Assembly: GCF_000007925.1 (NCBI RefSeq)
Contig: NC_005042.1
Span: 1,488,001-1,552,000, forward strand
Source of the DNA: Prochlorococcus marinus subsp. marinus str. CCMP1375
GTDB lineage: Bacteria > Cyanobacteriota > Cyanobacteriia > PCC-6307 > Cyanobiaceae
Direction of reading: 5' to 3'
DNA: 64,000 nucleotides
A program made the translations under genes and the position numbers. Positions 1 through 18,661 of this stretch are shown here, piece after piece. Within the stretch, counting starts at the first letter, position 1. Every line of letters starts with the position of its first letter. The notes below the pieces were generated by a model, which saw nothing but the letters and a program-made list of their open reading frames with translations, made no database searches and was not told where the DNA came from.

Positions 1-718
1 ATGTCCATGGGAAAATCGACAACAGTTCCGGTCTGTCTAATGCTTCTAATCCAGCAATCATTTGAGACATTCCACCTGAAGCATTGATGACCGTAAAAGC
101 AAGAACAAAAGCACCTACCAGTGCCAATAGCAACTGAACAAAATCGTTTACAACAACTGCCCATAATCCACCTACTGCTGTATATACAAGCATGAAGAAA
201 GCGACAATCAAAAGAAGCAAGAATGTATCAGTCACAGATCCAATTACACGATGTCCATCGACCATTCCAAGAGCTTCTGCAACCTTTCTCATTGCTAGAA
301 AAGCATATCCAATACCAATACAATTAATAGGGACAGAAAGCAAAAAAGCCTTAATTCCTCTTAACCAAGCAGCAGCAGACCCCCCATAACGCAATTCAGT
401 AAAAGCAGCATCAGTCAAAACACCGCTACGTCTCCACATAGGTGCAAAAACAACTGTCATAGCAACATGAGCCAATCCAAAACTCCACCACTCCCAATTT
501 CCAGCAAGCCCTCTAGTCCCAACTAAACCAGCAACATATAGAGGTGTATCGATTGAAAAAGTTGTTGCAGCCATTGAAGCTCCAGCAAGCCATCCTGTTA
601 ATTTGCGGCCAGCAATAAAGTAATCATCTTCACTATTATTTCTACGAGATAGAACAAGACCTAAGAAAAGTGAAAGCATCAAATAAAAGCTCAAAACCAT
701 CCAGTCTATTAATGCCAT
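1..718 (-). CDS. Sodium:solute symporter (SSS family), 3' end outside window
   Basis: Partial gene. Translation from an ATG at 716-718 runs open for 239 codons to the window edge, so the C-terminal half is missing. It begins MALIDWMVLSFYLMLSLFLG, a membrane helix, followed by a short polar stretch with SRRNNSEDDYFIAGRKLTGW. The 'dyFiAGR' loop after the first helix and the following small-residue helix with 'STMAATTFS/DTPL'-like character are typical of sodium/solute symporters of the LeuT-fold SSS family. Further hydrophobic segments follow. Such proteins use the sodium gradient to import small solutes across the plasma membrane. The substrate cannot be told from this fragment. It shares the minus strand with rlmN upstream. 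Confidence 0.8.
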   Translation of the reverse strand, partial: MALIDWMVLSFYLMLSLFLGLVLSRRNNSEDDYFIAGRKLTGWLAGASMAATTFSIDTPLYVAGLVGTRGLAGNWEWWSFGLAHVAMTVVFAPMWRRSGVLTDAAFTELRYGGSAAAWLRGIKAFLLSVPINCIGIGYAFLAMRKVAEALGMVDGHRVIGSVTDTFLLLLIVAFFMLVYTAVGGLWAVVVNDFVQLLLALVGAFVLAFTVINASGGMSQMIAGLEALDRPELLSIFPWT

Positions 719-768
719 GAAGTGTTTGATTTTTGTTGATAGTTCTATTTAAACGTTTTCTGACGATT

Positions 769-1815
769 TTACATATTCATACTTCTAAGTTGTCCACATG
801 CAGCATTCTTATCTAAACCTCGACTTGCACGCAAGCTAACTACGATTCCTCTTTTTTGTAATGTCTTAATAAATATATTGACACGTTGATTGCTAGGACG
901 TTGAAAAGACTCACCATCTATGGGGTTATAGGCAATTAAATTGACATGGCTCTGAAATCCTCCAACAAGATCAGCTAACTCTTCCGCATGTTCAATATGA
1001 TCATTCAAATGACCTAAGAGAATATATTCAAAGCTGACTCTCCGACCTGTTAGATCTAAATAGTGACGACAGTCTTCTAATAAAAGTTTTATAGGATAAT
1101 TTTGTGCTGAAGGAATCAATGACTCACGTAATTTTTGATTTGGGGCATGCAAACTTAATGCAAGTGTAAATTGAACACTCCCTAGGAATTGAAGCGCAAG
1201 CTCTGCAAGTTGAGGCAAAGTATTCTTTACCCCCACAGTGCTAACAGTTATTCGACGTTGTCCAATACCTAAATCTTTATTTAAACAACAAATAGATGAT
1301 AGTACTTCTTCAATATTCAAAAGTGGCTCACCCATTCCCATGAACACAACATTGGAAGGGCTTCTATTAAAGGCTTTTTTTACCGCAAAAACTTGCGCTA
1401 CAATTTCATTGACTTTCAATGATCGCTTAAGGCCATCTTTACCAGTTGCACAGAATTGACATCCCATTGGGCAGCCAATCTGGCTAGAGACACAAATCGT
1501 CAATCGATTCCCTGAAGGAATCCCCACTGTCTCAATAATCTCACCATCGCCTGTAGATAATAATAATTTAATAGTTCTATCACCAGCTATAAATCTATTT
1601 ACTTCTACAAGTCCTCCAACCGATATACCTTTTTGAATTAAAGAATTTCGCCAAGCCTTGGGCAAAACAGTTATATCATCAAGATTATCTACTCCCTTTT
1701 GATATAGCCATTGATGTAATTGCCGTCCTCTATACAAAGACTCACCATGATCTAAAGCCAACCTTTCGAGCTGACTAAGATCTAGACCAAGTAACTGAAT
1801 CTTATGACTTTCCAA
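769..1815 (-). CDS. rlmN: 23S rRNA (adenine2503-C2)/tRNA (adenine37-C2) methyltransferase RlmN
   Basis: Radical-SAM enzyme that methylates C2 of A2503 in 23S rRNA (and A37 of some tRNAs in other bacteria), working in the cytosol on the assembling large subunit. The radical-SAM iron-sulfur motif is visible as C115-x3-C119-x2-C122 ([12 protein letters not shown]). A further cysteine near the C terminus (C340, in KNAACGQL) matches the family's methyl-carrying cysteine, and 'MGMGEPLLN' is the usual SAM-contact motif. The length of 348 residues is normal. It lies between a solute symporter and a short hli gene, all on the minus strand. Start ATG at 1815. Confidence 0.97.
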   Translation of the reverse strand: MESHKIQLLGLDLSQLERLALDHGESLYRGRQLHQWLYQKGVDNLDDITVLPKAWRNSLIQKGISVGGLVEVNRFIAGDRTIKLLLSTGDGEIIETVGIPSGNRLTICVSSQIGCPMGCQFCATGKDGLKRSLKVNEIVAQVFAVKKAFNRSPSNVVFMGMGEPLLNIEEVLSSICCLNKDLGIGQRRITVSTVGVKNTLPQLAELALQFLGSVQFTLALSLHAPNQKLRESLIPSAQNYPIKLLLEDCRHYLDLTGRRVSFEYILLGHLNDHIEHAEELADLVGGFQSHVNLIAYNPIDGESFQRPSNQRVNIFIKTLQKRGIVVSLRASRGLDKNAACGQLRSMNM

Positions 1816-1826
1816 TATGTCAAAAA

Positions 1827-6135
<4,309 letters not shown>

Positions 6136-6173
6136 CTAATCAGTTTTGAGAAATAAAGTGGTTAAAAGAAAGT

Positions 6174-8093
<1,920 letters not shown>

Positions 8094-8128
8094 TTAATTA
8101 AAAATGTAAGAAAACGGAGTAAAGATAG

Positions 8129-11100
8129 TTAATCCTCTTGATAATCAGAACCTAGAGATTCATAGGTTGGCCTACTTGGTGTACTTCTTCGAGGATTAAC
8201 ATCTTGCATTAAATCAACTTCTTTACCTTCATCTGTATAAACACCAATATCTAATCCTAGGGATTGAAGTTCTCGCATTAAAACCTTGAATGATTCGGGA
8301 GTGCCTGGTCTCGGGATAGGTTTACCTTTAACTATTGCATTCAAGGCCTCATTCCTACCTTGCATATCATCCGATTTAACAGTGAGCAATTCTTGCAATG
8401 TATATGCTGCACCATATGCCTCTAATGCCCAAACTTCCATTTCACCCAATCTTTGTCCACCTTGTTGAGCTTTTCCTCCAAGAGGCTGTTGAGTAACTAA
8501 AGAATAAGGACCTGTAGAACGAGCATGAATCTTGTCATCTACTAAATGAACCAATTTAAGGAAGTGAGAGTATCCAACTGCTACTGGTTGATCGAATGCC
8601 TCACCGGTTCTTCCATCTCTTAATAAAAGTTTTCCTGGATCATCTGGATTAAAGACCCATTCCTTTCCAGGTTGCTTAGCAGCTTCTTTTAGATAAAGCT
8701 GAACAGTTTCATAAGACTTTTCAGCTCCATACATTTCATCAAAAGGAACCACTTTAACTCTGCAATCAAGATTAGCTGCAGCCCATCCCATTAACAGTTC
8801 AAAAACCTGCCCTACATTCATTCTGCTCGGGACGCCAAGAGGATTCAATACAATGTCAACTGGAGTGCCATCTGGTAAATAAGGCATATCTTCTCGAGGC
8901 AAAATTCTACTGATTATCCCTTTATTCCCATGGCGTCCAGCCATCTTGTCGCCAACTTGAATCTTACGTCTTTGAGCAACGTATACCCTTACCACCATAT
9001 TGGCGCCAGGGGGTAATTCGTCTCCTTGTTCTCGGGTATATATCCTTACATCAACAACTCTGCCTTTTTCAGTACTAGGGACCCTCAAAGAATTATCTCT
9101 TACATCGCGAGCTTTCTCTCCAAAAATTGCTCTCAAAAGCTTTTCTTCAGGCGGTTGATCAGATTCCCCCTTAGGGGTAACTTTACCTACAAGAATATCT
9201 CCACTTTCTACAAAAGCTCCTACACGAATAATCCCCATTTCATCAAGATTACCTAGGCTCTCTTCTGCAATATTGGGTATCTCTCTAGTAATCTCCTCAG
9301 GGCCCAATTTTGTTTGCCTAGCTTCTATTTCATACTTTTCTATATGGACGGAAGTATATAAGTCATCTTTGACTAATCTCTCGCTAACTAAAATTGCATC
9401 CTCATAGTTATATCCTTCCCAAGGCATGTACGCGATTAAAACATTTTGTCCCAGGGCGATTTCACCACCTTCACAAGCAGAACCATCAGCTAAAACTTGA
9501 CCAATTATAACTTTGTCTCCATTCCTTACTATTGGTCTTTGATTAAGACAAGTATCTTGATTTGACCTTTGATATTTCTGTAACTCATGTAAATGCTCGC
9601 CACCCTCATCGTCAGTTACGACAATTGAATTTGCATCTACATAAGTGACTGTTCCATTTACCTGCGAAATAGGCACCATCCCAGAATCTCTTGCAACTTG
9701 AGTCTCTAATCCAGTACCAACAAGCGGCCGCTCAGGTCTTAAAAGTGGTACAGCTTGACGCTGCATATTTGATCCCATTAAAGCTCTGTTGGCATCATCA
9801 TGTTCAACAAATGGGATAAGAGATGTTGCTACAGAAATAACTTGAACTGGAGAAAGTTGAACATAATCAACTTGAGCTGGCGGTACTTTTTCAAAATCTT
9901 GGCGATATCTGACTGGAATCAAATCTGCCAATATCATGCCATCTTTGTCAGTTGCAACATCACCTGGAGCCACTCGGCATTCATCTTCTAAATCTGCAGA
10001 AAGATAAATAGGGTCTCCTACTTTAATAACTCTTCCTTCCTCTACCTTCCAAAATGGGGTTTCTATAAAGCCATAAGAATTAACTCTCGCATGAGTAGCA
10101 AGTGAATTAATCAATCCTGCATTTGGCCCCTCAGGAGTTTCTATTGGACATAATCGACCGTAATGAGAAGGGTGAATATCACGAACAGCAAAACCTGCTC
10201 TCTCCCTTGTCAAACCTCCAGGACCTAAAGCAGATATACGCCTTTTGTGAGTTAATTCAGCAAGTGGATTAGTTTGATCCATAAACTGGCTTAACTGACT
10301 TGAGCCAAAAAACTCTTTAATAGCAGCTACAAGAGGTTTGGGATTAACAAGCTGAGCAGGTGTTAAGGAATCAGTCTCGCCAACTGTCATTCTTTCTTTA
10401 ATAATTCTTTCTAATCGATTAAGTCCTACTCGAACTTGATTCTGAAGCAATTCACCAACTGATCTAACTCTACGGTTACCTAAGTGATCAATATCATCTA
10501 AAGTTGCTCCTCCAACATCAAGCTCTAAATTGATCAAATAGTCAATCGTAGAAAGAACATCTTCATGAGTCAATGTTCTGACTGAATCTGGAATAGTTAG
10601 TCTTAATTTCTTGTTAATCTTATATCTACCGACTCTACCTAAGTCATATCGTTTAGCATCAAAGAATCTACTTTGAAGTAGCTGCTGACCACCACTAACA
10701 GAAGGAGGTTCCCCAGGTCTTAGTTTCTTATAAAGTTCAAGAAGTGCCTGATCTTCGGAACTAATCCCTTCATCATCAGCCGCCTGAATAGACTTCTTAT
10801 AATATTCTGGATGTCTTAACTTATCAATAACATCATTATCCGAGAGACCCATTGCCCTCATTAATACATGTGCATTTATTTTTCTGGTTTTATCGACTCT
10901 TACATGTAGAAGATCATTCTTGTCAGTTTCAAATTTTAACCAAGCTCCCCGATTAGGGATAACACTTGCATTATAAGTTCTTCTACCATTTTTATCCTGC
11001 TCATCTTTAAAATAAACACCAGGACTTCTTACAATTTGATTAACAATAACTCTTTCGGCACCATTAATGATAAATGTACCTCTTTCAGTCATTAATGGAA

Positions 11101-11419
11101 GTTCACCTATAAATACTTCTTGTTCTTTTATTTCACCAGTTTCTTTATTAACTAATCGACAAGTGACATACATTTGAGAAGCAAAAGTTGCATCTCTTCT
11201 TTTTGCTTCTTCAACATCATGTCTTGGACGCTTAAGTCTATATTCACTCCCAATAAAATGAAGTTCCAGCTTACCTGTATAGTCCGTTATTGGAGAAAAA
11301 TTTTCAAGCTCCTCTATTAATCCTTTCTCTAGGAACCATTTGAAGCTTGCCCGCTGCACCTCAACCAAATCGGGCAGATATGTCGCGGTCTTAGCGACCT
11401 GAATCGCGCTTCTACTCAT
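8129..11419 (-). CDS. rpoB: RNA polymerase beta subunit RpoB
   Basis: Beta subunit of RNA polymerase, 1096 residues, the short form lacking the large insertions of enterobacterial beta. Landmarks are the region around residue 420 ([16 protein letters not shown], part of the rifampicin/active-centre area) and the basic motif near 825 ([19 protein letters not shown]) that contacts nucleic acid in the catalytic centre. The C terminus with [20 protein letters not shown] is the highly conserved clamp-anchoring part. First gene of rpoB-rpoC1-rpoC2; 276 bp separate it from tatD upstream, enough for a promoter and leader. Confidence 0.98.
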   Translation of the reverse strand: MSRSAIQVAKTATYLPDLVEVQRASFKWFLEKGLIEELENFSPITDYTGKLELHFIGSEYRLKRPRHDVEEAKRRDATFASQMYVTCRLVNKETGEIKEQEVFIGELPLMTERGTFIINGAERVIVNQIVRSPGVYFKDEQDKNGRRTYNASVIPNRGAWLKFETDKNDLLHVRVDKTRKINAHVLMRAMGLSDNDVIDKLRHPEYYKKSIQAADDEGISSEDQALLELYKKLRPGEPPSVSGGQQLLQSRFFDAKRYDLGRVGRYKINKKLRLTIPDSVRTLTHEDVLSTIDYLINLELDVGGATLDDIDHLGNRRVRSVGELLQNQVRVGLNRLERIIKERMTVGETDSLTPAQLVNPKPLVAAIKEFFGSSQLSQFMDQTNPLAELTHKRRISALGPGGLTRERAGFAVRDIHPSHYGRLCPIETPEGPNAGLINSLATHARVNSYGFIETPFWKVEEGRVIKVGDPIYLSADLEDECRVAPGDVATDKDGMILADLIPVRYRQDFEKVPPAQVDYVQLSPVQVISVATSLIPFVEHDDANRALMGSNMQRQAVPLLRPERPLVGTGLETQVARDSGMVPISQVNGTVTYVDANSIVVTDDEGGEHLHELQKYQRSNQDTCLNQRPIVRNGDKVIIGQVLADGSACEGGEIALGQNVLIAYMPWEGYNYEDAILVSERLVKDDLYTSVHIEKYEIEARQTKLGPEEITREIPNIAEESLGNLDEMGIIRVGAFVESGDILVGKVTPKGESDQPPEEKLLRAIFGEKARDVRDNSLRVPSTEKGRVVDVRIYTREQGDELPPGANMVVRVYVAQRRKIQVGDKMAGRHGNKGIISRILPREDMPYLPDGTPVDIVLNPLGVPSRMNVGQVFELLMGWAAANLDCRVKVVPFDEMYGAEKSYETVQLYLKEAAKQPGKEWVFNPDDPGKLLLRDGRTGEAFDQPVAVGYSHFLKLVHLVDDKIHARSTGPYSLVTQQPLGGKAQQGGQRLGEMEVWALEAYGAAYTLQELLTVKSDDMQGRNEALNAIVKGKPIPRPGTPESFKVLMRELQSLGLDIGVYTDEGKEVDLMQDVNPRRSTPSRPTYESLGSDYQED

Positions 11420-11695
11420 TCGAGAACCTACTGCTGAAAAAAGAAGGAACTAATCTTGGGGAAGGACCTAACTAAGTTGAATTGATGAATCACAATTCTG
11501 TCGCACTCCTCTATTAATAGAGAAAATACAAAGAACTGAATGGCTCAAATCAATCCAAATAAGAACGTCAATTGTCGAAACAATCCTTGTAGAGAGAAAA
11601 ACTTCTCAAGATAGAGACGCAACAAACTACGCCAAACCCAAGACAATATCCAATATTACACTTATAACTTTTTTTTTTCTAGATAAATCACCAAA
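11420..11695 (-). promoter_or_regulatory. rpoB upstream region with a 14-bp palindrome
   Basis: Gene-free 276 bp between tatD and rpoB, presumably holding the rpoB promoter and leader. A perfect 14-bp palindrome (CTCTATTAATAGAG) lies at 11509-11522, about 90 bp before the rpoB start; it could be a hairpin in the leader or a protein-binding site. A run of T on the plus strand near 11670 gives an A-rich stretch on the transcribed strand, so I see no classical terminator for tatD. The promoter position is inference. Confidence 0.35.
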
Positions 11696-12484
11696 TTATG
11701 GCAAACCGAACAATAATCTTGCATTAGAAGTACTTCTTTCTGCCACAAAAGCAAAGCTTTCCCCTCTTATATCAGCGACTTTAGAAGCCACTGCTTCAAC
11801 ATACGAAGGTTCATTCCTTTTACCTCTTTTAGGAACTGGCGCCAGAAAAGGGCAATCTGTTTCTATTAAAAACCGATCTTCTGGCACTTTTAAAGCACAT
11901 TCATGAATTTTCGTAGCCTTTGGGAAAGTTACGGTTCCACTAAAACTTATATAAAAGCCAAAAGATAAAAACTTTTCCATTTCATGTACATCCCCACCCC
12001 AGCAATGCATTACCCCTTTTACTAAACGTCCTAATTCTTTAAGCTCTTGCAACAAGGAAATCATTGGAGTGGCAGCATCCCTGCAATGAACAATTACTGG
12101 CAAATCTAATTCAAATGCCAAATCAAGCTGAGGACGAAGCACTGCTAATTGTTCTTCTAAATTAGAATCTTTAAAAAGATCCAATCCCAACTCACCAATA
12201 GCAACAACTCTGGAATCTTGAAGCGCAGCCTTTCTTAAAACATCTATTGTTTCTATACCTCTCCAATGTTTTGTATCCAATGGGTGCACTCCAACAGAAT
12301 ATCGAAGCTCAGGGAATCTATCGGCTAAAGCCTTAATAGCGGGTATTTCAGAAGGCTCTACACAAGCATGTAAAAGACTTTTGACCCCAACGGCTCTCCA
12401 TCGAGCTGCCACCTCTTCTAAATCATCTTCAAAATTAGGGAAAACGATGTGGCAATGACTATCTATAAGAGGACTACTTGTCAC
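11696..12484 (-). CDS. tatD: TatD-family metal-dependent hydrolase/deoxyribonuclease
   Basis: TIM-barrel metallohydrolase of the amidohydrolase superfamily, 262 residues, normal for TatD/YcfH. Metal ligands can be recognised: the N-terminal H-x-H (IDSHCHIVF, H10 and H12), the glutamate in AIGELGLD, the histidine in VIVHCRDA, and the terminal aspartate in ETDCPFLAP. Family members are 3'-5' exonucleases or DNases linked to DNA repair and turnover; the physiological substrate here is not shown by sequence. It follows rpsT by 83 bp on the same strand and precedes rpoB. Confidence 0.9.
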   Translation of the reverse strand: MTSSPLIDSHCHIVFPNFEDDLEEVAARWRAVGVKSLLHACVEPSEIPAIKALADRFPELRYSVGVHPLDTKHWRGIETIDVLRKAALQDSRVVAIGELGLDLFKDSNLEEQLAVLRPQLDLAFELDLPVIVHCRDAATPMISLLQELKELGRLVKGVMHCWGGDVHEMEKFLSFGFYISFSGTVTFPKATKIHECALKVPEDRFLIETDCPFLAPVPKRGKRNEPSYVEAVASKVADIRGESFAFVAERSTSNARLLFGLP

Positions 12485-12567
12485 TTGCTAACTGCTTTTA
12501 AGAGAAACAAATTGCATCTTTCAATTATTTTTTAATTACTTCTAATAAAAGGAAACCTGATTTTATT

Positions 12568-12873
<306 letters not shown>

Positions 12874-13000
12874 CTAGAAAATGCTTTGTAAGTTAGAAAT
12901 TCTAGCCTAACAAACTAACTAAAAAAAATATCTTGTTCAAATAAAGGACAATTAAATAGAGAAGGATCTAACTTGGAGTAAGAGTTACCAGGTAAAAAGC

Positions 13001-14323
13001 TTGTCTGAAAGAAAGCAAATATTGAATTGCATTGATGATCCACAACAGGCTCTCATAATGCTGAAACGAATATCTGCTAGGACTTCATTGGAAGTTCAAG
13101 AAAATGCTATTTCCTCTGTACAAAATATTCTTACTGAAGTAAAGCAACTAGGTGATGAAGCCTTATTCCGACTTACAGAAAAATTTGATGGATTTATTCC
13201 TAAACCATTAGAAATAACTCCTGAACAGACATTAGAGGCTTGGGAGAAAACTCCTACACCTTTGCAAGAAGCCCTACAACTTGCAAAGAACCGAATCGAA
13301 GCATTTCACAAATATCAAATTCCAAAAGATTTTCTTAAAGAAGGGATTCATGGAGAACTTCTTGGAAAGAACTGGAGTCCAGTAGAAAAAGCAGGGATTT
13401 ATATCCCAGGAGGAAGAGCCGCATATCCCAGTACAGTTCTTATGAATGCAGTTCCTGCCTTGGTAGCAGGAGTTAATGAAATTATTATGGTTTCACCTGC
13501 TGGCCCAAATGGTCAACTAAATAGAACTGTCCTTGCAGCAGCATATATTGCTGGAATTAAAAAAATCTTTCGTATTGGTGGTGCTCAGGCTATAGGCGCT
13601 CTCTCTTATGGAACGCAAACAATCCCCCGAGTAGATGTAATTAGTGGGCCAGGAAATTTATATGTAACTTTGGCAAAAAAATTGGTTTATGGACAAGTTG
13701 GCATTGATTCGCTTGCAGGGCCAAGTGAAGTATTAATAATTGCTGATCATAGTGCTGATGTTGAACAAGTGGCGACTGATCTGCTCGCACAAGCAGAACA
13801 TGATCCTCTGGCTGCCTCAATCTTATTAACTACAGAGTCAAACCTTGCAAAGAAAATCAATTTAGAAATAGAGAATCAGTTAAAAGATCACCCTCGCTCA
13901 GCTATTTGCCGCAAATCATTAAAAGATTGGGGGCTGATAGTAATTTGCAAAGACATTAAATCTTGTGCTGCTTTAAGCAATAGTTTTGCCCCAGAGCATC
14001 TTGAATTATTAATTGAAAAGCCTTTCGAATTTATTTCTCAAATAAAAAATGCTGGAGCAATATTTCTAGGAGAATGGAGCCCTGAAGCTACTGGAGACTA
14101 CCTAGCTGGACCAAATCACACTTTGCCGACTTCTGGAACCGCAAGATTCAGCAGTGCACTAAGTGTAGAAACTTTTATGAAAAGTACATCCATAATCAAT
14201 TTCAACCAAGCAGCTTTGAATAAAACTAGTGCTGCAATAATGGAATTAGCTAATAGCGAAGGCCTACATAGCCACTCAAGGTCTATAGAAATAAGAAGGT
14301 CTAAGCCTTCTTCAGACGATTAA
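13001..14323 (+). CDS. hisD: Histidinol dehydrogenase HisD
   Basis: Catalyses the last two steps of histidine synthesis, oxidising L-histidinol to L-histidine with two NAD+, using zinc. The sequence of 440 residues has the NAD-binding core ([15 protein letters not shown]), the DVISGPGN and DSLAGPSE motifs, AEHDPLA with a zinc-ligand histidine, and FAPEHLEL with the catalytic Glu-His pair. I use the TTG at 13001, preceded by a weak AGG about 8 nt upstream; the following residues look family-like. Its 3' end overlaps that of rpiA on the other strand by 23 bp. Confidence 0.96.
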   Translation: MSERKQILNCIDDPQQALIMLKRISARTSLEVQENAISSVQNILTEVKQLGDEALFRLTEKFDGFIPKPLEITPEQTLEAWEKTPTPLQEALQLAKNRIEAFHKYQIPKDFLKEGIHGELLGKNWSPVEKAGIYIPGGRAAYPSTVLMNAVPALVAGVNEIIMVSPAGPNGQLNRTVLAAAYIAGIKKIFRIGGAQAIGALSYGTQTIPRVDVISGPGNLYVTLAKKLVYGQVGIDSLAGPSEVLIIADHSADVEQVATDLLAQAEHDPLAASILLTTESNLAKKINLEIENQLKDHPRSAICRKSLKDWGLIVICKDIKSCAALSNSFAPEHLELLIEKPFEFISQIKNAGAIFLGEWSPEATGDYLAGPNHTLPTSGTARFSSALSVETFMKSTSIINFNQAALNKTSAAIMELANSEGLHSHSRSIEIRRSKPSSDD

Positions 14324-15014
14324 CACTCGATACACCATTTTTAATTTCACCAACCAAAACTTCATCTGTCAGATTGACAAATAAACCATTCTCCAAAACT
14401 CCTGGAAAATTATTTATTTGTTTTTCAAGATTCTGAGGATCTGAAATTCCATCTGCAAATTGCACATCAAGGACTAAGTTCCCTTGATCAGTAACAATTG
14501 GCCCAGCTTTTTTCTCCGCCATTCGAAGATCAGATTTTGCTCCTAAGTCATTCAGCTCCTTTTGGACCAATTTCCAAGCCGCAGGTAACACCTCAACAGG
14601 AAGCTTAAATTCGAGATTTAACTTCTCTACAATTTTAGTTGAATCAACCACTACAACAAAACGATCTGCAATAGAAGCAACAAGTTTCTCTTGAACATGG
14701 CAAGCCCCTCCTCCCTTAATTAGCTGAAAATTAGGATCCACCTCATCAGCACCATCTATGGCTAAATCGATTTTGCTAACTGCTGAAAAAGCTCTTAAAG
14801 GTATCCCAAGCTGAGAAGCAAGTACTTCGCCTTGGAAAGAAGTTGGAACACCAATTATCTCTTTGAGGGAACCTTCTTTAAGTTTTTCACCTAAAGACTT
14901 AATCATCAAAGCAGCAGTAGACCCTGAGCCAAGACCAAGGATCATTCCGTCTTTTATCTCACCGATAGCCTCTTGAGCTACCGCTATTTTCATTTGTGTT
15001 TGCAGATCTGTCAT
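14301..15014 (-). CDS. rpiA: Ribose-5-phosphate isomerase A
   Basis: Interconverts ribose-5-phosphate and ribulose-5-phosphate in the Calvin cycle and pentose phosphate pathway. The 237-residue protein shows the phosphate-binding GLGSGSTA near the N terminus, [11 protein letters not shown] with catalytic acids, and [13 protein letters not shown] with the catalytic glutamate/lysine region, all diagnostic of RpiA. Upstream, 40 bp away on the same strand, lies the HtrA protease. The 3' end overlaps hisD by 23 bp in convergent orientation. Confidence 0.97.
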   Translation of the reverse strand: MTDLQTQMKIAVAQEAIGEIKDGMILGLGSGSTAALMIKSLGEKLKEGSLKEIIGVPTSFQGEVLASQLGIPLRAFSAVSKIDLAIDGADEVDPNFQLIKGGGACHVQEKLVASIADRFVVVVDSTKIVEKLNLEFKLPVEVLPAAWKLVQKELNDLGAKSDLRMAEKKAGPIVTDQGNLVLDVQFADGISDPQNLEKQINNFPGVLENGLFVNLTDEVLVGEIKNGVSSVNRLKKA

Positions 15015-15054
15015 CTAATAAAAAGAAAAATTGGACAAGGCACTTGCAAGTTTC

Positions 15055-16218
<1,164 letters not shown>

Positions 16219-16321
16219 TCAACTGCAGCGAAGGTAAAAACAAAAATCTAGATGAGATAAAACCAATTCAATTATAGAAAAGTAAAAGATCATCCAGTAG
16301 AATTATCTTGTCTGACGGTTA

Positions 16322-16390
16322 CCTCCATATGGAGGCAGATTAAATCAAAACCTGTTGGGCTTAAATCACCCAACTAGCATTTCTGCCTCT
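16322..16390 (+). promoter_or_regulatory. rimP leader with two competing stems
   Basis: Read by eye. Stem A is CCTCC-ATAT-GGAGG at 16322-16335. Stem B pairs GGAGGCAG (16331-16338) with CTGCCTCT (16383-16390), seven Watson-Crick pairs plus one G-U, ending on the first base of the TTG start codon. The GGAGG is shared, so A and B exclude each other. Stem B encloses a third hairpin, GTTGGG/CCCAAC (16354-16359 with 16369-16374). Such an arrangement could switch translation of rimP and the nusA operon on and off. Function is inference. Confidence 0.4.
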
Positions 16391-16857
16391 TGCAAAAGCA
16401 TATCGTCAAAGATTTAGAACTTTTAGCAGCAAATGCGGCTGCTAAAGAGGGCTTTGAGATAATTAGGTTGGAAGTACTTGCCCAAATGAAGCCTATGAAA
16501 ATTCAACTTCAAATTCGCCATAAAAATGGTAGTGATGTTTCTTTGGAAGATTGTTCTCGATTAAGTAGGCCAATTGGAGAAGTTATAGAGAATTCTAAAT
16601 TAATTAATCAATCATATATTTTAGAAATTAGCAGCCCTGGTCTCAGTGATATCTTGGAAACAGATAAAGAGTTTGCAACATTCAAAGGGTTTCCAATTCA
16701 AGTTTCTACAAAAAATAAATCAAATTCTACAATTCTTCAAAATGGATTGTTACACACAAAATCAAAAGAACACCTGCTCATAAATATCAAAGGCAAAATG
16801 AGCAAAATACCAATAGACAATGTTATTCAAGTGCGACTAGCTAGTCCCACTGATTAG
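16390..16857 (+). CDS. rimP: Ribosome maturation factor RimP
   Basis: Helps maturation of the 30S subunit; 155 residues. The N-terminal half has the RimP-type IIRLEVLAQMKPMKIQLQI strand pair and the 'SLEDCSRLSRPIGEVIE' helix with following YILEISSPGLSD, the family's most conserved motif. The C-terminal half is an Sm-like barrel. A stop codon in frame at 16375-16377 and no ATG before codon 23 make the TTG at 16390 the probable start, although no clear Shine-Dalgarno precedes it. First gene of rimP-nusA-ylxR-infB, the common bacterial order. Confidence 0.9.
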   Translation: MQKHIVKDLELLAANAAAKEGFEIIRLEVLAQMKPMKIQLQIRHKNGSDVSLEDCSRLSRPIGEVIENSKLINQSYILEISSPGLSDILETDKEFATFKGFPIQVSTKNKSNSTILQNGLLHTKSKEHLLINIKGKMSKIPIDNVIQVRLASPTD

Positions 16858-16904
16858 CATCAAAAAGATTAAACCAATCATTTCACATTTATTCCCCATC
16901 ATCG

Positions 16905-18323
16905 ATGGCATTAGTTCTTCTCCCTGGACTCAATAATTTAATCGAAGACATAAGTGAGGAGAAAAAACTCCCTGCTCAAGTCGTCGAAACAGCTCTTAGG
17001 GAAGCTTTGCTCAAAGGGTATGAAAGATATCGCAAAACGCTTTACTTAGGAATAAATGAGAATCCTTTTGAAGAAGAATATTTCAGCAATTTCGACATAG
17101 GTTTAGACCTTGATCAAGAAGGATATAGGGTATTAGCAAGCAAAATAATTGTTGAAGAAGTTGATAGTGAAGACCATCAAATAGCACTAGCAGAAGTAAT
17201 GCAAGTCGCTGAAGATGCCCAAGCAGGTGACACTGTCGTACTTGATGTAACTCCAGAGAAAGAGGAGTTTGGTCGAATGGCTGCTTCAACCACAAAACAA
17301 GTTCTTTCGCAAAAGCTAAGAGATCAGCAAAGACGAATGATTCAGGAAGAATTTGCAGATCTTGAGGACCCTGTCTTAACAGCTCGCGTAATTCGTTTTG
17401 AACGTCAATCAGTGATCATGGCAGTAAGTTCTGGGTTGGGAAGGCCAGAAGTCGAAGCAGAGCTACCTAGGAGAGACCAGTTGCCAAACGATAACTATCG
17501 AGCCAATGCAACATTCAAAGTCTTTCTTAAAGAAGTTAGTGAAGTTCCTAGACGCGGTCCTCAGTTATTTGTGAGTCGAGCCAATGCAGGTTTAGTTGTT
17601 TATTTATTTGAAAATGAAGTTCCTGAAATCCAAGAAGGTTCTGTAAGAATTGTTGCTGTTGCTCGAGAAGCAAATCCCCCTAGTAGATCTGTAGGGCCAC
17701 GGACAAAAGTTGCAGTAGATAGTATTGAAAGAGAAGTAGATCCAGTTGGAGCATGTATTGGAGCTAGAGGTTCAAGAATTCAACAAGTGGTCAATGAGCT
17801 TAGAGGGGAAAAAATTGATGTCATACGTTGGTCTACTGACCCAATTCAATACATTTGCAATTCTCTCAGTCCAGCCAGAGTTGAGAACGTAAGATTAGTA
17901 GACCCAGATGGGCAACACGCGCATGTACTTGTTCCTCCTGATCAATTAAGTCTCGCAATAGGTAGAGAAGGTCAAAACGTAAGACTTGCAGCCAGGCTAA
18001 CTGGATGGAAAATTGATATTAAAAACTCTCAAGAATACGACCAATCTGCCGAAGATGCCATTGTGGCTGAGCTTATCACTCACAGAGAAGAAGAAGAATC
18101 CCTACAAAAAGAAGCCGAAGATCGCCTTGCTGCTGAGCAAGCTGCGAGGGCTGAAGAAGATGCTCGTCTAAGAGAGCTATACCCTCTTCCTGAAGATGAA
18201 GAAGAAGAATCTGAAAATATAGAAAACGACACAAGTAGTCTCGAAATGAATTACAACGATGAAGAAAGTAAAGATTCTTATATACCAGAAGAATCTAATT
18301 CCAATGAGGATAGAGAGCGGTGA
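16905..18323 (+). CDS. nusA: Transcription termination/antitermination protein NusA
   Basis: RNA-polymerase-binding elongation factor affecting pausing, termination and antitermination. The N-terminal polymerase-binding domain covers about 1-125, followed by an S1 domain and two KH RNA-binding domains with GACIGARGSRIQQVV near 282 and LAIGREGQNVRLAA near 352. The C terminus, from about 390, is strongly acidic (many Glu/Asp) and lacks the enterobacterial repeats. Length 472. It overlaps ylxR by 4 bp (GTGA), indicating coupled translation. Confidence 0.97.
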   Translation: MALVLLPGLNNLIEDISEEKKLPAQVVETALREALLKGYERYRKTLYLGINENPFEEEYFSNFDIGLDLDQEGYRVLASKIIVEEVDSEDHQIALAEVMQVAEDAQAGDTVVLDVTPEKEEFGRMAASTTKQVLSQKLRDQQRRMIQEEFADLEDPVLTARVIRFERQSVIMAVSSGLGRPEVEAELPRRDQLPNDNYRANATFKVFLKEVSEVPRRGPQLFVSRANAGLVVYLFENEVPEIQEGSVRIVAVAREANPPSRSVGPRTKVAVDSIEREVDPVGACIGARGSRIQQVVNELRGEKIDVIRWSTDPIQYICNSLSPARVENVRLVDPDGQHAHVLVPPDQLSLAIGREGQNVRLAARLTGWKIDIKNSQEYDQSAEDAIVAELITHREEEESLQKEAEDRLAAEQAARAEEDARLRELYPLPEDEEEESENIENDTSSLEMNYNDEESKDSYIPEESNSNEDRER

Positions 18324-18598
18324 AACGAAATTCCGTCCTGCGTCGCTGTGTTGCTTGTAAAAAGCTTGTTGACCGTAAGCAACTTTGGAGAGTAGTCAGG
18401 GACTATCAGGATGGCATTGTTCTCGATCAAGGTATGGGTAGATCTGCTTATCTATGTCCTTCAGAGAATTGCCTAAAAGAAGCATGGCAGCGAAAACGTT
18501 TGCAAAAAGCTCTGAGATGTCAGGTAAATGTAAGTGTTTTAGAGGTGCTGCAAAATAGATTGAATCACTGCAATGATTCAATTACTAAGGCAATATAA
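18320..18598 (+). CDS. ylxR: YlxR family RNA-binding protein (DUF448)
   Basis: Ninety-two residue basic protein with the DUF448/YlxR signature: RRCVACKKLVDRKQLWR at the N terminus and GRSAYLCPSENC in the middle. YlxR-type proteins lie between nusA and infB in many bacteria and have been reported to bind RNA or the nucleoid; the role in cyanobacteria is not established. The start is GTG at 18320, overlapping the nusA stop by 4 bp. The gap to infB is 63 bp. Confidence 0.92.
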   Translation: MKRNSVLRRCVACKKLVDRKQLWRVVRDYQDGIVLDQGMGRSAYLCPSENCLKEAWQRKRLQKALRCQVNVSVLEVLQNRLNHCNDSITKAI

Positions 18599-18661
18599 AA
18601 GATGTAACCCAAATCAAAGGGAACTACTGACAATTATTGCCTGTATCCACTCAAAAATTTA

